Source: Campanula takesimana (taxonomy: Eukaryota > Streptophyta > Magnoliopsida > Asterales > Campanulaceae). Taken from it: a stretch of 64,000 bases of DNA. The translations under genes were made by a program, and so were the position numbers. Each line of letters begins with the position of its first letter. Position 1 is the stretch's first letter. The stretch lies in assembly GCA_026119855.1 (NCBI GenBank), contig JAOWBW010000025.1:1612001-1676000 (forward strand), given 5' to 3'. The notes beneath the pieces are model-generated. The model saw only the letters and a program-made list of their open reading frames with translations. It did no database searches and was not told the DNA's origin. Of the stretch, positions 1-11,924 are shown in pieces.

Positions 1-918
1 CCTTTTTAAAGGCTTAATGAGTATTGGAACAATGGTACAAGGTAATTGAATTGGCTTGAGTTGTGGAGTATGAGTTTGAGACTCATTTTCTGAATCATTC
101 TTTATTTTTAATAATTTGAAAAGTTTATTTCGCGTTGAAAGGAAATTGTTTGAAATAATCTGATGTGCAAGTAAATTAAGGAAACTTATAAGATACTACA
201 TGGGAATGATTAACTTTGAGTTGACTTTTGTTGACCCGTGATGGACTTTGTTTGAACTACTTTGACCTCGAGGGAAAAATACTCATTTTGTTTAAAATCA
301 GACTCTTTGAAATTCTATAATGTTTAATTGAAATTCTTGTGAATTACTTTGAGTTTATGGAATTTATTTGAATTTCTTTAAAAATATTCAATGTTGTTGT
401 TAACGTTTTGGTCAACAAGGGCAAAAAAGTCCAGATATTTGTTTTATAACTTGGTGTAGTGTTTGTGAAATCATTGGCACGGCCTTTGCTCAATTTCTTG
501 TTGAAATTCCCTAAAATCCATATATTGTTAAGATTTGGCTTTGTTAGTTTCAAATTGAGATAAAAATAAATTATTTTAAATTGATAATTTAGATATGTAA
601 ATGTTGATTTACTATTTTAATGTATTTTATGTAAATATGAATTATTTTCATAACGTTCATATTTGATTGTTTAGCCTTTACAGTTAGTCTCTGTTAGTTC
701 CATTAACTTTGTTTATCAAAAGTTAACTGAAGATTAGTGATTAGTAATAACTAATCCTAAATTAATGAGAATAATGTTGATTGATAATATAATCTTGCTT
801 ATAGTGGTATTTGAGGGGTAATTAGCCTAGTTTAGTTAACTAAAGTTAACTTGACTTCACCTAATTCCAATAAATTAGAAATAACAAGGTAGTGACACCT
901 TCTAGTTAATTTTGTGGG

Positions 919-926
919 TATAAATA
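919..926 (+). promoter_or_regulatory. TATA-like box of the long LTR
   Basis: tataaata lies in a gggtataaatac context and is followed about 40 nt downstream by a cac-rich stretch and leader-like sequence. This is the usual place for the U3/R promoter of a plant LTR. It was read by eye only. Confidence 0.4.
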
Positions 927-1679
927 CCCAAATGGCTGTAGTATCCCACAAATTTCTTCATTCTACACACACGTATTCACATAGTAAGCCCTAGGTAGAG
1001 AGAAGTCGAAGCTCTTTGTCATAATTGAAGTTTTCTTCAACCAATTTCAAGATCTTGTCTTCACCAAAGTTGTTCTACTCCTCACAAACAACAAGTAGAG
1101 CCCAAGAAATCAAAGTTTAATTGGTTGAAAATCTTCAATAGGTAAGAAACCTAAATTATGTATGGTTTCTTTATCTTTATGAATTTATTGATGTTTTGAA
1201 CTTAAAAAGGAGATTGTTATGAAAAATTAGTGGTTCTAGTTGTGTTTGGTAATTGTTGTGTGAACATATGTGTAAGATGAGTGTGATTTTGATTCTCTTT
1301 TGATGACCATGTGTATATGTGTATGGTTGAATGTGATGAGTTAATAGTTTTCATGAAATTTTATTCTCAATTGGGGTCTTTCTCAATCTTTAACATGGAA
1401 AAATTGTGTATATGTGTTAATGCTTTGGGATAATTGATCTTTGATATGAAGGAATTAGATCAAATTTGGGGCTGATTTGGTCCCTGTACTTTCAGCTTTT
1501 TGTCAAGAACTTGAAACCTTCATAATTTGTTCATTTTTAATTGGAATTGGGTGATTTTTGGCTCTATCTTGACTAATTTTTTGAGAGATTTCTAATGAAA
1601 TTAATTTTAGAAGCCAAAGAGTTATGAAAGTTTCTCAGAAAGTAAGTATTTATCAGAGTACATCGGAGATGGACTTGAA

Positions 1680-1960
1680 AGTTGATTGAATTTAAGAAAT
1701 TCATAGTTAATTCATCCGTACTCGGAACCGAGTGATTCTATAGTCTAAATTGGATATTTTTCTATGAAGTTATCAAATATCATATTTTTAGTTCAAGAAA
1801 AAGTTTGTGTTAATCCCAAAAAATCTATTTTTACAGTAGTTCATTGTAAATAACTTGGAAGTCGGTTAATCTTTATAAATCCGTAATTAATTCACCCGGA
1901 CTCAGAATCGGGTGATTCTTTGGTCTAAACTGGGTGTTTTTTCAGAGACCTTTCCAATTG
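1680..1960. repeat. Diverged tandem duplication inside the LTR
   Basis: Two blocks, about 1681-1770 and 1860-1950, share an ordered set of words: taattcatccgtactcgg versus taattcacccggactcag, then gagtgattct versus gggtgattct, then tctaaa.tgg. This is an old internal tandem duplication of roughly 180 bp within the LTR. Confidence 0.45.
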
Positions 1961-3344
1961 ATTTAGTTTCTTAATTGGAATAATTATTGATTTTCCCCAG
2001 ATTTTCTGTCTCGTTGATGTGGCGTTGAATTTGTGTAACATGACATTAATGTGATTTTGAGTTATAGTTTTGTTGAATACCTATTTATAAGTATTCTTAT
2101 AAAAGAACTTCCATCTAGTCTTGGGTGATTAAGTTCTCGTGAATGATATTGATGGTTAAAGTCTTTAAATGATATAGAATGGATCTTAAAGTGATAAGAT
2201 TAATGAAATAAAGGATCATGGAGAGCAAATGAGTTAGGATAAAAGTGGTGGTCGTTTGTATTATATTTATGATAGAAGGATGTTACATGTATTGATATGA
2301 TGGGTAAATTGTATATATGAGGAATTCTTATAAAGTCTTGAATTATATAATGTCGAAATGAGAATAAAGTGTGGATGAAAATGTGTGTGATTACACTGAA
2401 AGATGTTGATTGAATTATATGAGTATCACTACCAAAGATGTTTATTCTTGTATGAATTAGATCTAAAAGAATCTTTAAAAAGTGTATAGTATTATGATGA
2501 TGTAATATAGTGTATATGATGATTGTGAAGCATTATTGATCAAATCATCCAAGGGACGGATACAAGTATATATATTAATTGTGGTGATATCGGTATGAGT
2601 GTATAGGTATCTTGGTCGGGAATAAATTGTGATCTACATGTTATGATTATTCAAAGGAAGTTGTGTATATTGGTATTTGGAAGTGGTATATGTTTTTGTT
2701 TTGTGTTGAACAGAAAATTGAAAATGAGGAAAGGGATAAGACTATAAAAGTGGTAACATTTACCTTATTTTGTTTAAATCCAATGATAATTTTGGTACAT
2801 TTCTTATAAGTTTTAAATACCTTTCATTTTATGAATTGTATTTAGTTTTGTATATAGTATGCTTCCGCACTTATATCTTTTGGGTTTTCTTACTGAGATA
2901 TACTCATTTTAATTTGTTTCAATGTTGAAACAGGTAGACTTAACTATCGAAGTCAAGAAAACGTCAAGTGAGAATAGAAAGGGAAAACCAATTTGGGGTA
3001 GTCATTTAAGGTCTTGGACCTATTTCATTTTAGAATGGAAAGTTTATTTACGTGTCTGTGTAAGGCCATATGTATGGCTTGGTGTGGTATTATGTTAGTA
3101 AACTCCTAATTAAGTCTATGGAGTTGTATATGGTGGTACAAGAGTTACTTTGAACTCTTGATGTTCTAGTAGTTGTAGTTGTTTTGATGTGTGGTTCAAG
3201 AGTTGTATAACTCTTGGTGTTATTTTGTTTAGTTTAAAGAAAATATTCTTTTTAGTCAAAGGTTTTAAAGGTTGAAATGTCATGTGAATATTATTCACGC
3301 CCAAATATGTTTTAAATCAGGGGCCTATTTTTAGGGTCGTTACA

Positions 3345-3660
3345 CTCCTACTGCTGTGGTCTTCTTGAAATGGGCATGGATTTTTTTGCAATCCAAGTTG
3401 GGAGGGAGTACTAGATTGTGAAAGTAGTTCGAATCCACTCTTGCTTATCGATCTCGCTCACCGGATGGTCTTTTACCGGAGATAACTCCGACATGTTAAC
3501 CCCCATTATTTTGGCGTTATCACTTATACTATTCACCAATTAATATCATCTGAAAAACAGATTTCAAAGCCCACTTATTTTTGAAGAAAGAAAAACAGCA
3601 GTTTGTCAGTAACGAAAACGTAAACCTGGTTCAGGTAAGAGTAACAAACAATACGGGCGA
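3345..3660. repeat. Segmentally duplicated flank (copy 1)
   Basis: About 310 bp matching 48444-48760 almost base for base. On the minus strand both copies resemble a short exon beginning M-S-E-L-S-P-V-K. In this copy the frame is lost after about 25 codons, while the other copy stays open for 62 codons. It is either a captured or degraded host exon or part of a larger repeat. No function is recognised. Confidence 0.5.
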
Positions 3661-5052
3661 ATGACTGAAATATGCAACATACTATCACATTTTTTTACAA
3701 TTTATGCAATGTACTAACTAGTGACATCAATCCTATGTACTTTATCATTTAGTTACATAAAATGCAGTGTACTATTTTACACCTTAACAACGTTAAATTT
3801 TTAACGGAAATGTCGACGTGGCATCCTAGTCAGCAGGCCACATAAGAAGATAACATATATCCGTCAAATACAATAACCTCCGTTAAGAAAACACTAACGC
3901 CAGTTAAATAAACACTCGCATTTTAACATTTCATCATCTTCCAAACTGTGCCTTCAACCCACCACCACCACCGCCGCCGCTGCCGCCATTAACACCACCG
4001 CAACAGCCATTAACACCACCACCGAAAATTCTGCCAAAATCAGGAAATCACCCTTTCATCCATTAAACCTCATTCCCTCTTAGTATCTTCCACAAACCCA
4101 CTTTATTTTAGATTTGATTTCTTGGCACATTGACATTTTGGACATAAATCCACAAACACACACGAATCTGAGTTCAAACCACAACAATGGTGTTTCTAAA
4201 ACCCAAGATATTGAAACAACAAAATTGATAATTGAAATCCAATTTTCGAATTTGAAATCCCAAATTCGAAAATTAAACCTCAACCCTTTCATCTGCCATG
4301 TTTGCCTAGAGAGAGAGAGAGAGTGAGAGGGGAAAGGAAAGAGAAAAAGGGGAAGAGAGATACAGGGAAAGTGAGAGAGAAAGAGTTCTTACACATGATG
4401 AAGAAGATGGAAATGGGGAGAGAGAGAAAGAATAGCAGCCGTTAGCGTTGGTGAGGTCGGGTGAGGTTGGGAAATTGGAGGTGAGGGCGGCTAATCATGG
4501 AGGGAGAGGAGAGGAAGGAGGAGGAAAGAGAAGCAAGGGAGAAATGGTGGGAATGAGGAAGGAGGCGGCTAAACATGGATAGAAAGGGGGAGTCATGGGC
4601 TGGGTTTATTTGAAGTGGAGTGGGGAGAGGGTTCAGGAGGTTGGGATGAGAAAGAATGGGGACTTTGTTCAATTATTAACTTTGGTTATATTTTCTAATG
4701 GCTTAGCTAGTCTTTTTTAACATATTACCCAAACATTGTCCACGTCAGCATTTCGTTAATTTGATTTAACGTCATCCAACTGAGTTGCATTATTTGTAAA
4801 AATTCCAAATAACATTGGATTATGTTGTTATTAGATAGTACGTTATATTTTGTGAAATCAAGGGTATAGTACACAGGGGCGGATCCACCAGTGTGCCTGG
4901 TGTTGCTCAGGCAATGCCATTTTTTTTATTTTTTTTATTTTTGCAAAATATTGTTGTTTTTATATAAAGAGCCCCAAATTTGAACAAGACAACTTGTGTG
5001 GCATAGTAGTTAAGTTGTTTGTCTAAGAATCCAAGGGTGTTTGGGTTCAAAC

Positions 5053-5528
5053 TGTTGGAACAATTTTAATCCCTGAATGCCACACTCACTTTAGAATAGG
5101 ATTGAGGAAGAGATGAAGCGGAAGCGATAAAATATATACCTGTTGAATCCATGGATGATGTAGGGAGAAATAAGATGAAGAAGAAGAAGTAGGGAATGAA
5201 GATCTTCTAAGTAATAGTGACTTCTTAATCTCTCAAGTACTTCAATAATGTGAAAAGAATTTAGGAGAGATAACAAGAATGAATAGTTGTTTCTAGGCTT
5301 GATGGAAGGGCCTTTAAATAGGAAACATTGTGTCACTTCACTTAGGGACTACACCCTTTCAAGAAGCTTAGTGATATTATATTACCCTTTTGCCCATCAC
5401 AATTAGGTAATTATATATCCAGGAATTCTACACATTTTATTATCAGCTATACTTTATAAATTAACATTATAATCATAATTTTATAAATGAAAGTCTAAAT
5501 GACTTGTGTTTCAAGCCATGTCCTTACA
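5053..5528 (-). repeat. 3' LTR of the minus-strand copia element
   Basis: 476 bp, tgttgg...cttaca on the plus strand. It is nearly identical to 10781-11256 and related to 49547-50023. Single-base differences from its partner were seen in six places, for example near 5293, 5311 and 5507. Confidence 0.9.
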
Positions 5529-5542
5529 ATCTCCCACTTGGG
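5529..5542 (-). other. Polypurine tract (complement)
   Basis: atctcccacttggg directly adjoins the LTR. On the minus strand this is a purine-rich aagtgggag tract, the plus-strand primer of copia elements. Confidence 0.75.
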
Positions 5543-6263
5543 TTGCAAAACAAAGTCCTTCCTTTAAATCATGAATATAACACAAATGACAACCCTAATG
5601 TGCGCACTTTATTGTCATTTATAACAATCTCGTCCATTAGCCATACAAGTATAGGACTAAAGGGGCAGTCATTGTAATTGATTCGCAACTAAACCCACAA
5701 TAATCACGTATACAAATCTAACTAAATGACATAGATCAAAAGTATAGATGTGTAGCATGGAATCATAATGAATATATACATATTCTTCCAACTAGTCCAA
5801 CTTAACCAAATGAGATCAAAACTTTAAATAATAGAACAATTAATGAAAGAACAACACAAACTCCCACTATACTAAATGTTATCAAAAGTTGTTACACCCA
5901 TATGATCAACATGCTCGTGAAACACTGAAGATGATAACTCTTTCATAAATGGCTCCTCTAAATAGAGTTTGTTTCTATAAGTTGTATCCCTTTCGTTCAT
6001 ATTGTACTCTTTTCTTTATAACAAGATAATTAATGTCTAAATCCATAAACTTTTGTTAGAGTACAGAACTGCTACCTGATAGTCATTTCTTAATTGGTCT
6101 TTCGACACTTGTTTTGACAAATTACAGTCCATTAAAACATATGCAACCATATATTTAACTAATGTCGGAATACCTAATGATCTCAAGATGATCCGACTTC
6201 AAAACATAGGCATGTAGTTCTTTAGTGTTTTGTAAATACTTCTATCATTCTTTTGGCTGCTAC

Positions 6264-7010
6264 TTAATGTTCTTTCCGGATTGCTTTGGTATTGACCAAG
6301 CATCCCAACATTAAATGTAAGATATACATATACATTAAGCTTCCTACTGCTGATGTAAAGAGGGAATTTTCCATATACTTGGATTCAAAATTTACTTTTA
6401 GGACACTGTTTGAGACTAAGAATGTCTCCTTTAAAATTAGGGGTGTCATGTGGTTTACATTTTTGCATGCTAAACCTTTTGTAATACCTTTCCATATGGC
6501 CTTTTGTGATAATCCTAAAACATCTCGTGAGTGATCACGGTGAATTTGGATTCTTAATACAAAGATTCCTTACCAAGATCTTTCATTTCAAATAAGAAAT
6601 TTCTTAGTTTCCTTAATAAGGTTCATATCATTACTAGCAAGCAAAATCATCATCCATATATAAGACCAAAATTATAAATTTACTCCCACTGAACTTATGG
6701 TATACACAATCTTAATCAAGATTCTTTTCAAAACCAAATAAAAATTACTTGATTAAGTACCATTGATGAGAAACTTGCTTGAGTCCACAAAAGGATTTCT
6801 TTAGATTCACAAACTAATTGCTTAGTTTGATCCAAATCAACCATATATTCCTCAATGTCTCCATTAAGGAAAGTTATCTTTATATCCATTTGATAAACTT
6901 CAAGATCATAATATGCTATATGTGCCATAATGATCTAAAAGTGTTTTTAGAAGATACCGGAAAAGTGCTTTCTTTATAATTAATGTCTTCTTTTGAGTCA
7001 AATCTTTAAC
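6264..7010 (-). pseudogene. Reverse transcriptase / RNase H remnant (copia)
   Basis: On the minus strand, 6928-6728 encodes Y-Q-M-D-I-K-I-T-F-L-N-G-D, the copia reverse-transcriptase block around the first catalytic aspartate. Residues T-S-A-V-G-S-L-M-Y from 6449-6264 are the conserved stretch ahead of RNase H. The frames between them carry stops and shifts, and the YVDD block is not readable. This is a remnant, not an expressed gene. Confidence 0.75.
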
Positions 7011-8872
7011 AATTAGATGGGCTTTATATCTTTCCATATTACCTTGTGAATCCTTTTGGTCATAAAGATTAATTTAATCCCAATTGGTTTCACATCTTTA
7101 GGTAATGGGACAAGATCCCAAACGTTGTTATCCTTATAGATTTTAACCCTTCATTTATGACATTAATTTACTATATGAGAATTAGAACTATTAATGGTTT
7201 CATGGAAAATGGGAGACTCATCTCCCACTAAACCTAAGTGTCTTTTATTCTCGGCAATATACACTTCATAATTATCCGGATTTGCACTTTCTTCTTACTC
7301 TATTGGATCTTCCAAAGGGCACCGGTTCTATCTTATTTGAGGTTGTTGAATTTCCTTCTTATGATCAACATTTCCATGTTGTTCAATATTTATAGGGAAA
7401 TCATATTTATTTTGAATTGTATGTTCTTCTTGAATGTCAAGTTCAAAACTTGATATCCAATTGGAACTATGGGAAGTGGTATATAAATGGATTCCATACA
7501 AATGAATTCCTCTTCCTTTTCAAATTCAAAATATTACTCCAAATTCTCCCACTAAATTCAACATCCTTAAAAGAACCTAGCATTTCTCGTTTTTCAAAAC
7601 GTTCTAACTTTCGGGTTGTAAAATTTATATATCCCCTAGTTCTCTCGGCTTACCCCATGAATAACTACTAATAATCTTACGTCTAACTTGCCCTTAGTAG
7701 ACTTATAAAGTCTATCCTTCTGCTAGACAACCCCATAAATGAATATGATTTAAGGATGAATAAGGAACGCGTCCTTAAATCATTAAGGGTTTATATTAGT
7801 AGCCTTAGAGGGAGCTTTAATGAGAATAAAGTTTGCGGCTTTAACGTATCGCCCATAATGAGTGAGGTAAGAGAAGTATAAAACATACTTATTACCATAT
7901 CCTTAAGGATTTCAATATGTCTCTATTACAATATTCATGCTAGGCGTACCCGGCTCAATGTAGAGAGAGATAATCCCACACTCTTTCAAAATAGCGAGTA
8001 AAAAGGACCTAGACGTTGTTCCTTTTAACAATCATTCCAAAGATGTATACACCATCATGAATGACCCTAATGTTCTTAATAGTCTTCAAAGTTGATTTCC
8101 AACTTTGTCTTTATAAGACTTTTACAACGTCCAAACTCAATATTTTATGAAGAAAATAAATGTATTCAAACTAAGAGTTAGTCATTTTAAACATAATAAC
8201 TATTGTTGACCTTTTCCATGAAGGAATAATTAATGGCCTACAAATATCCGAATGCATTAGTTCATTGAGACACTTGATGCTCTCGAGAATACTATAATGT
8301 TTGTAAATTTACTTTAAGGCATTTAATGCAAAAGTATTTTCCAAATTATCAAGTTTATTTAAGATTTTCCTTTAACATAAGCTTATCAATTTTCCTCTTG
8401 GAAATATGACCCAAATGCCTATGCTTTAATAAAATATAAACTTTACTTGATAACTTTTGCTTTCTAGTTTTGGTTTCATTATTTAAGGGACACATTTATT
8501 GTTTGAATAATGTCAAGTAAATAAAGAACACTTGACAAAGTACTAGTACCAACAACCTTGGAATTTAAAATAAAAATCACATTTATAAAAGATGAACAAA
8601 ATAACCTTTTTTGTTCAATAGTGTGATAAATATCAAATTCCGTCTAAATGACGGTACAACAAATGTATTATTTATACAAATAACACTAAGCCCTTTAACA
8701 ATAACCAAAATTCCCGATGTCTTTCACTTCAACGGGATCCCGGCTTCCATATAGATGAATCCTTCATCTTCTCCAAGACTTCGGTATTTCAGGCAATCCT
8801 ACATAGACATTCATTATGTGAGTTATTGTAACATAAGTCAACCACTATGTATATGTAGGAAAGGAAACCAAA
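7011..8872 (-). pseudogene. Decayed protease-integrase part of copia pol
   Basis: Position between gag and reverse transcriptase, and colinear similarity with 60557-62280 of the second minus-strand copia element, mark this as the protease/integrase section. Short in-frame pieces remain near 8600-8720 (pre-integrase region), broken by several stops. No catalytic motif can be read intact. It contains nothing else that I can support. Confidence 0.55.
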
Positions 8873-9307
8873 TTAGCCTTTATCACAAATAATTCCAAAT
8901 GACATACCTTTCTTAGCACGCCAAGCGTGATACTTAGGGCAGTCGTACTTCATGTGAGTGAGGTCCTTGCAAAAGAAGCATTCCTCTTTATGATCATGAG
9001 ATGATCCCTTAAGCTTCTTTTTACTTGCAACCGCAATGTCCTTCCCTTTTCTCTTTGTCCCATGAGAAGAGGTAGATGCCAAACATCCCTCAATCATATC
9101 AAGGAATGTTTTAGCATCAACGTCCTTGGAGACACCGTCCAAAATGGTCTCCGGGACAACTATATTCATGATCATTAGGCTCACGCGGTTGGAGCGTTCC
9201 CACTTCTCATTATTTAAGCAATCTTCTTGAGTGCTTATATCAGAAAGAGGAAGAGGAAACGGTTCCCTTAATGCGTGATCTATGTCCATATAGCCTAAGA
9301 TCATCAT
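8873..9307 (-). pseudogene. Copia gag remnant with CCHC zinc knuckle
   Basis: 144 codons open on the minus strand. They contain the gag-like stretch 'VVPETILDGVSKDVDAKTFL', a basic K-rich linker and a CCHC knuckle (C-F-F-C-K-D-L-T-H-M-K-Y-D-C) near residues 108-121. The knuckle binds retroelement RNA in the capsid. The ATG used here lies inside gag, the N-terminal part upstream is not open, and a stop ends the frame where protease should follow. It is the longest surviving coding block of this element. Confidence 0.75.
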
Positions 9308-9929
9308 AAATTTATTTTTTCAAGTTTTAAAATTAGTCCCGTTAAGCATCGGTAAAGTACTCATAGCAGTAATCACGGATGAAGCAATAAGTAAATCTGT
9401 TGGGTTTTGAGAACAAAAAGAATGAAAACAAAAACATGAATAAGAAACTACAAAATGAAAAATGATTAATTATATCAACGAAATCCATCAATAAGACAAT
9501 CAACATGACATCAAAACTAATCTTTGGATTGCGAGTTGACTCATAAATGATTGCCTTAGGTAACAAGTAATTTGAACTTATATTTTAATCAATACTTAAT
9601 CTTCCTTTGGGCCGACATAGGTACCTAAGAAAATATCCTAATGTTCATTTTATTTGTTACCACATGAATGCCTAAGTTTAGTCAAATGTCAAGATCTTCT
9701 TTGGAAAATTCAAGTCATTCACATATTAACTTAAACATCCAACACTTTACAATTTAAGGGTTTAAATAACGTAAATCACTTAGGCGACAATATTATTTAA
9801 ACAATGAATAAAATTGTCAAAGCATATAATTAATCATAACTTTTTAGGTTTGAAATAATGTAGGTTTTGTTCCAAGGGAAAAACAAAATAGTGCAAAACT
9901 TAGAAAAGTCCAAAACCTGTGAACAGTAA

Positions 9930-10370
9930 CTGCTCGGCCGAGTCTTATGAAGTGCCCGGCCGAGCACCTTAATCAGAATGTTTTGGTCAATTTGTCACAT
10001 TATGCTCGGCCGCTCTAAACAAAACGCTCGACCGAGCTGCTCGGCCGAGTCATATGATGTGCTCGGCCGAGTCATATGATGTGCTCGGCCGAGCACCTTA
10101 ATCAGAAACAAATGCCTTATTTGACATACAATGCTCGACCGTGCAAAACCAAATGCTCGGCCTCGCAAGTCTTGGTCCGACGGGGCATAACCAAAGACCC
10201 GACCGGGTATTCAAGAGAACCGGACCGAACTCGACCAAAGGTCCGACCGGTTTATGCCATTTTTGGCGCCTGTTCATGTGCTCGGCCGAGCAAATCCAAA
10301 GACTCGGCCGAGCAGTTCGCGCCTTTTCATATGCTCGGCCGAGCAAAACAAATGACTCGGCCGAGCACCC
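9930..10370. repeat. Cluster of GC-rich palindromes (ctcggccgag) in the copia leader
   Basis: About 13 copies or near-copies of tgctcggccgagc lie in 440 bp of otherwise AT-rich sequence, between the primer site and gag. Some are joined by repeated linkers (tcatatgatg twice near 10048-10081; accttaatcagaa near 9967 and 10095). Because the word is its own reverse complement, both strands stay open here for 80-107 codons. Those frames are a by-product of composition, not genes. The function is unknown; candidates are RNA hairpins in the packaging/dimerisation leader or clustered protein-binding sites. Confidence 0.85.
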
Positions 10371-10766
10371 CATTTTCTGCACTTTCTGAATTTGTTTAAT
10401 TTATTCCCAAAAGGCCATGAATTGCAAGTATATCCACATGGTATGTACTTAAAACATAAAACCATGTTATTTAGGGATAATCTTGCCTTAAAATTAATGG
10501 AATCAAGTGAGTAGATCCACATGGTATGCACGAAAACATAAAACCATGTTATGAAGGGATAGTCATACTTGAACCATTTAGTTTTAATGAACAAAACTTT
10601 CAAACCTTTTCTGAATTTTAGATGATGATTATCAGTGCTCTATGAACGAATTAGAGTCCCTAATCAACATCAAAACTTAATGATTCAACAGGGAAAATGA
10701 ATCAAAATTGAAAGTATACACTTTCCAAAAAAAAAAAAACTCAAACTTAAACTAAAGATGAGCGGG

Positions 10767-10778
10767 GCTCTGATACCA
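10767..10778 (-). other. Primer-binding site, tRNA-iMet type (complement)
   Basis: gctctgatacca ends 2 nt from the LTR. Its complement tggtatcagagc is the standard plant copia primer site for initiator methionine tRNA, and it fixes minus-strand orientation. Confidence 0.9.
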
Positions 10779-10780
10779 AT

Positions 10781-11256
10781 TGTTGGAACAATTTTAATCC
10801 CTGAATGCCACACTCACTTTAGAATAGGATTGAGGAAGAGATGAAGCGGAAGCGATAAAATATATACCTGTTGAATCCATGGATGATGTAGGGAGAAATA
10901 AGATGAAGAAGAAGAAGTAGGGAATGAAGATCTTCTAAGTAATAGTGACTTCTTAATCTCTCAAGTACTTCAATAATGTGAAAAGAATTTAGGAGAGATA
11001 ACAAGAATGAATAGTTATTTCTAGGCTTGATGGAAGGGCATTTAAATAGGAAACATTGTGTCACTTCACCTAGGGACTACACCCTTTCAAGAAGCTTAGT
11101 GATATTATATTACCCTTTTGCCCATCACAATTAGGTAATTATATATCCAGGAATTCTACACATTTTATTATCAACTATACTTTATAAATTAACATTATAA
11201 TCATAATTTTATAAATGGAAGTCTAAATGACTTGTGTTGCAAGCCATGTCCTTACA
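10781..11256 (-). repeat. 5' LTR of the minus-strand copia element
   Basis: 476 bp and the transcriptional start side of the element. A TATA-like box (complement of atttaaatagg) lies near 11039-11050. The LTR ends in cttaca followed by the duplication caaac. Confidence 0.9.
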
Positions 11257-11433
11257 CAAACCCCTTTAGAAGATTTTTTTTCTCTCTACACTCCTAGCTT
11301 TCCTCTCATTCTTTTAAACGTGGCTTTTCCCATTTATTAAAACTTAATTAGTCTAATTTGAATTTTTATCTCTCAATATTATGAGCTTGATTAGTAACAA
11401 GTTTTTCTCTTATTTTTATTGGCTTAATTAGTA

Positions 11434-11694
11434 CTCCCTCTGTCCCTAAATGAGTGCCCATTTTTCAAAAAATTTGTCCCAAAATGAGTGTCTTTTTTGA
11501 ACATAACTTTATCCCTAAATGTTTTTTTTTTTCAAAATTTTTTACGCCGGTCTCTTTATACGTGCAAAACTAAATGTTTGGAAAAGAGATTACAAGATTA
11601 TATATGAATCTTTGCCACCAAATTGTACAAAGAGATGGGATTTTCAGATGTCCCTTGAAATGAAATTTGGACACTCATTTAGGGACAGATGTAG
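11434..11694. mobile_element. Mariner-type MITE (ctccctctgtccctaaatgag family)
   Basis: Ends are ctccctctgtccct and agggacagatgtag, with TA on both sides (11432-11433 and 11695-11696). It lies inside the hAT element. A second member in the opposite orientation is at 12684-12942. Confidence 0.8.
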
Positions 11695-11924
11695 TAGTAA
11701 TATCGATTTTATTTTTACTATTATTACAATATTTTTGAAACATATACATTTATCACTAGTTTTGGTGAATTATTTTATCGTTTTCCTGTTATATTTATGT
11801 ATGTAAACATATTGAATATTAGCTTCGTGCTATTTTATTTTTTTTCTTAAAGAATAGGCAACACCAAATATTTTGGTGTAGATCCGCCACTGATAGTACA
11901 TTGCATGGTTCAGTAATTTACTCT

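Larger units (their letters stand above)
1..3344. mobile_element. Right part of a long LTR (Ty3-like element or solo LTR)
   Basis: AT-rich non-coding sequence with no credible reading frame. It ends in ...cgttaca at 3344, followed by ctcct (3345-3349). In the duplicated block at 48444 the same downstream sequence is present without this element, so 3344 is a real insertion edge. A TATA-like box followed by leader-like sequence lies near 919. The left end lies outside the window, so the LTR is longer than 3.3 kb, a size typical of large Ty3/gypsy families. The family is not identified, and solo LTR versus full element cannot be decided. Confidence 0.6.
5053..11256 (-). mobile_element. Ty1/copia LTR retrotransposon, 6.2 kb, minus strand, coding region decayed
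   Basis: Two 476-bp LTRs (5053-5528 and 10781-11256) are flanked by the 5-bp duplication caaac (5048-5052 and 11257-11261). Orientation is set by the primer-binding site next to the right LTR and the purine tract next to the left one. On the minus strand the order is LTR, primer site, long leader with a GC-rich palindrome cluster, gag zinc knuckle, integrase/reverse transcriptase/RNase H remnants, purine tract, LTR. Frames are broken throughout, yet the two LTRs differ at only about 6 positions. That suggests the element was already defective when it was copied in. Confidence 0.9.
4874..11892. mobile_element. hAT-type non-autonomous element, interrupted by a copia element
   Basis: Terminal inverted repeats are caggggcggatccacc at the left and gtagatccgccactg at the right. 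The 8-bp duplication atagtaca lies at 4866-4873 and 11893-11900. An 8-bp TSD with CAG..CTG ends is diagnostic of hAT. Without the nested copia element it is about 810 bp. It has no transposase and is interrupted at 5053 by the retrotransposon. Confidence 0.85.
3661..11924. mobile_element. Mutator-like (MULE-type) element, interrupted
   Basis: The left end carries repeated words of the type atgcaatgtact separated by 30-40 nt. The right end, around 11897-11924 (tagtacattgcatgg), is the inverted counterpart. A related element lies at 29998-31116 and a left half at 49048-49546. The body (about 3950-4680) is first rich in ccaccaccg and then purine-rich, with no transposase. A hAT element is inserted at 4874. 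No clear 9-bp TSD was found, so the Mutator assignment rests on the long, internally repetitive terminal inverted repeats. Confidence 0.5.

Noticed and set aside
4442..4672. 76-codon minus-strand frame in the Mutator-like element
   Set aside because: Translation of a purine-rich simple stretch (S/P/H/L only), with no homologue recognised.
9930..10370. Regularly repeated short word suggesting a CRISPR-like array
   Set aside because: Spacing is irregular, the word is only about 12 nt, the genome is a plant's and no cas-like gene exists. It is treated as a leader repeat.
10076..10399. Overlapping open frames on both strands (up to 107 codons)
   Set aside because: They arise because the ctcggccgag word is its own reverse complement and lacks stops. 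The residues only repeat the palindrome, and the region is a retrotransposon leader.
10767..10778. tRNA-like sequence at LTR borders (also 14239 and 63740)
   Set aside because: Only 12-13 nt complementary to a tRNA 3' end. These are primer-binding sites, not tRNA genes.
11519..11806. 95-codon plus-strand frame
   Set aside because: It runs from a MITE into AT-rich hAT DNA, and the residues are F/Y/L-rich as expected from composition.
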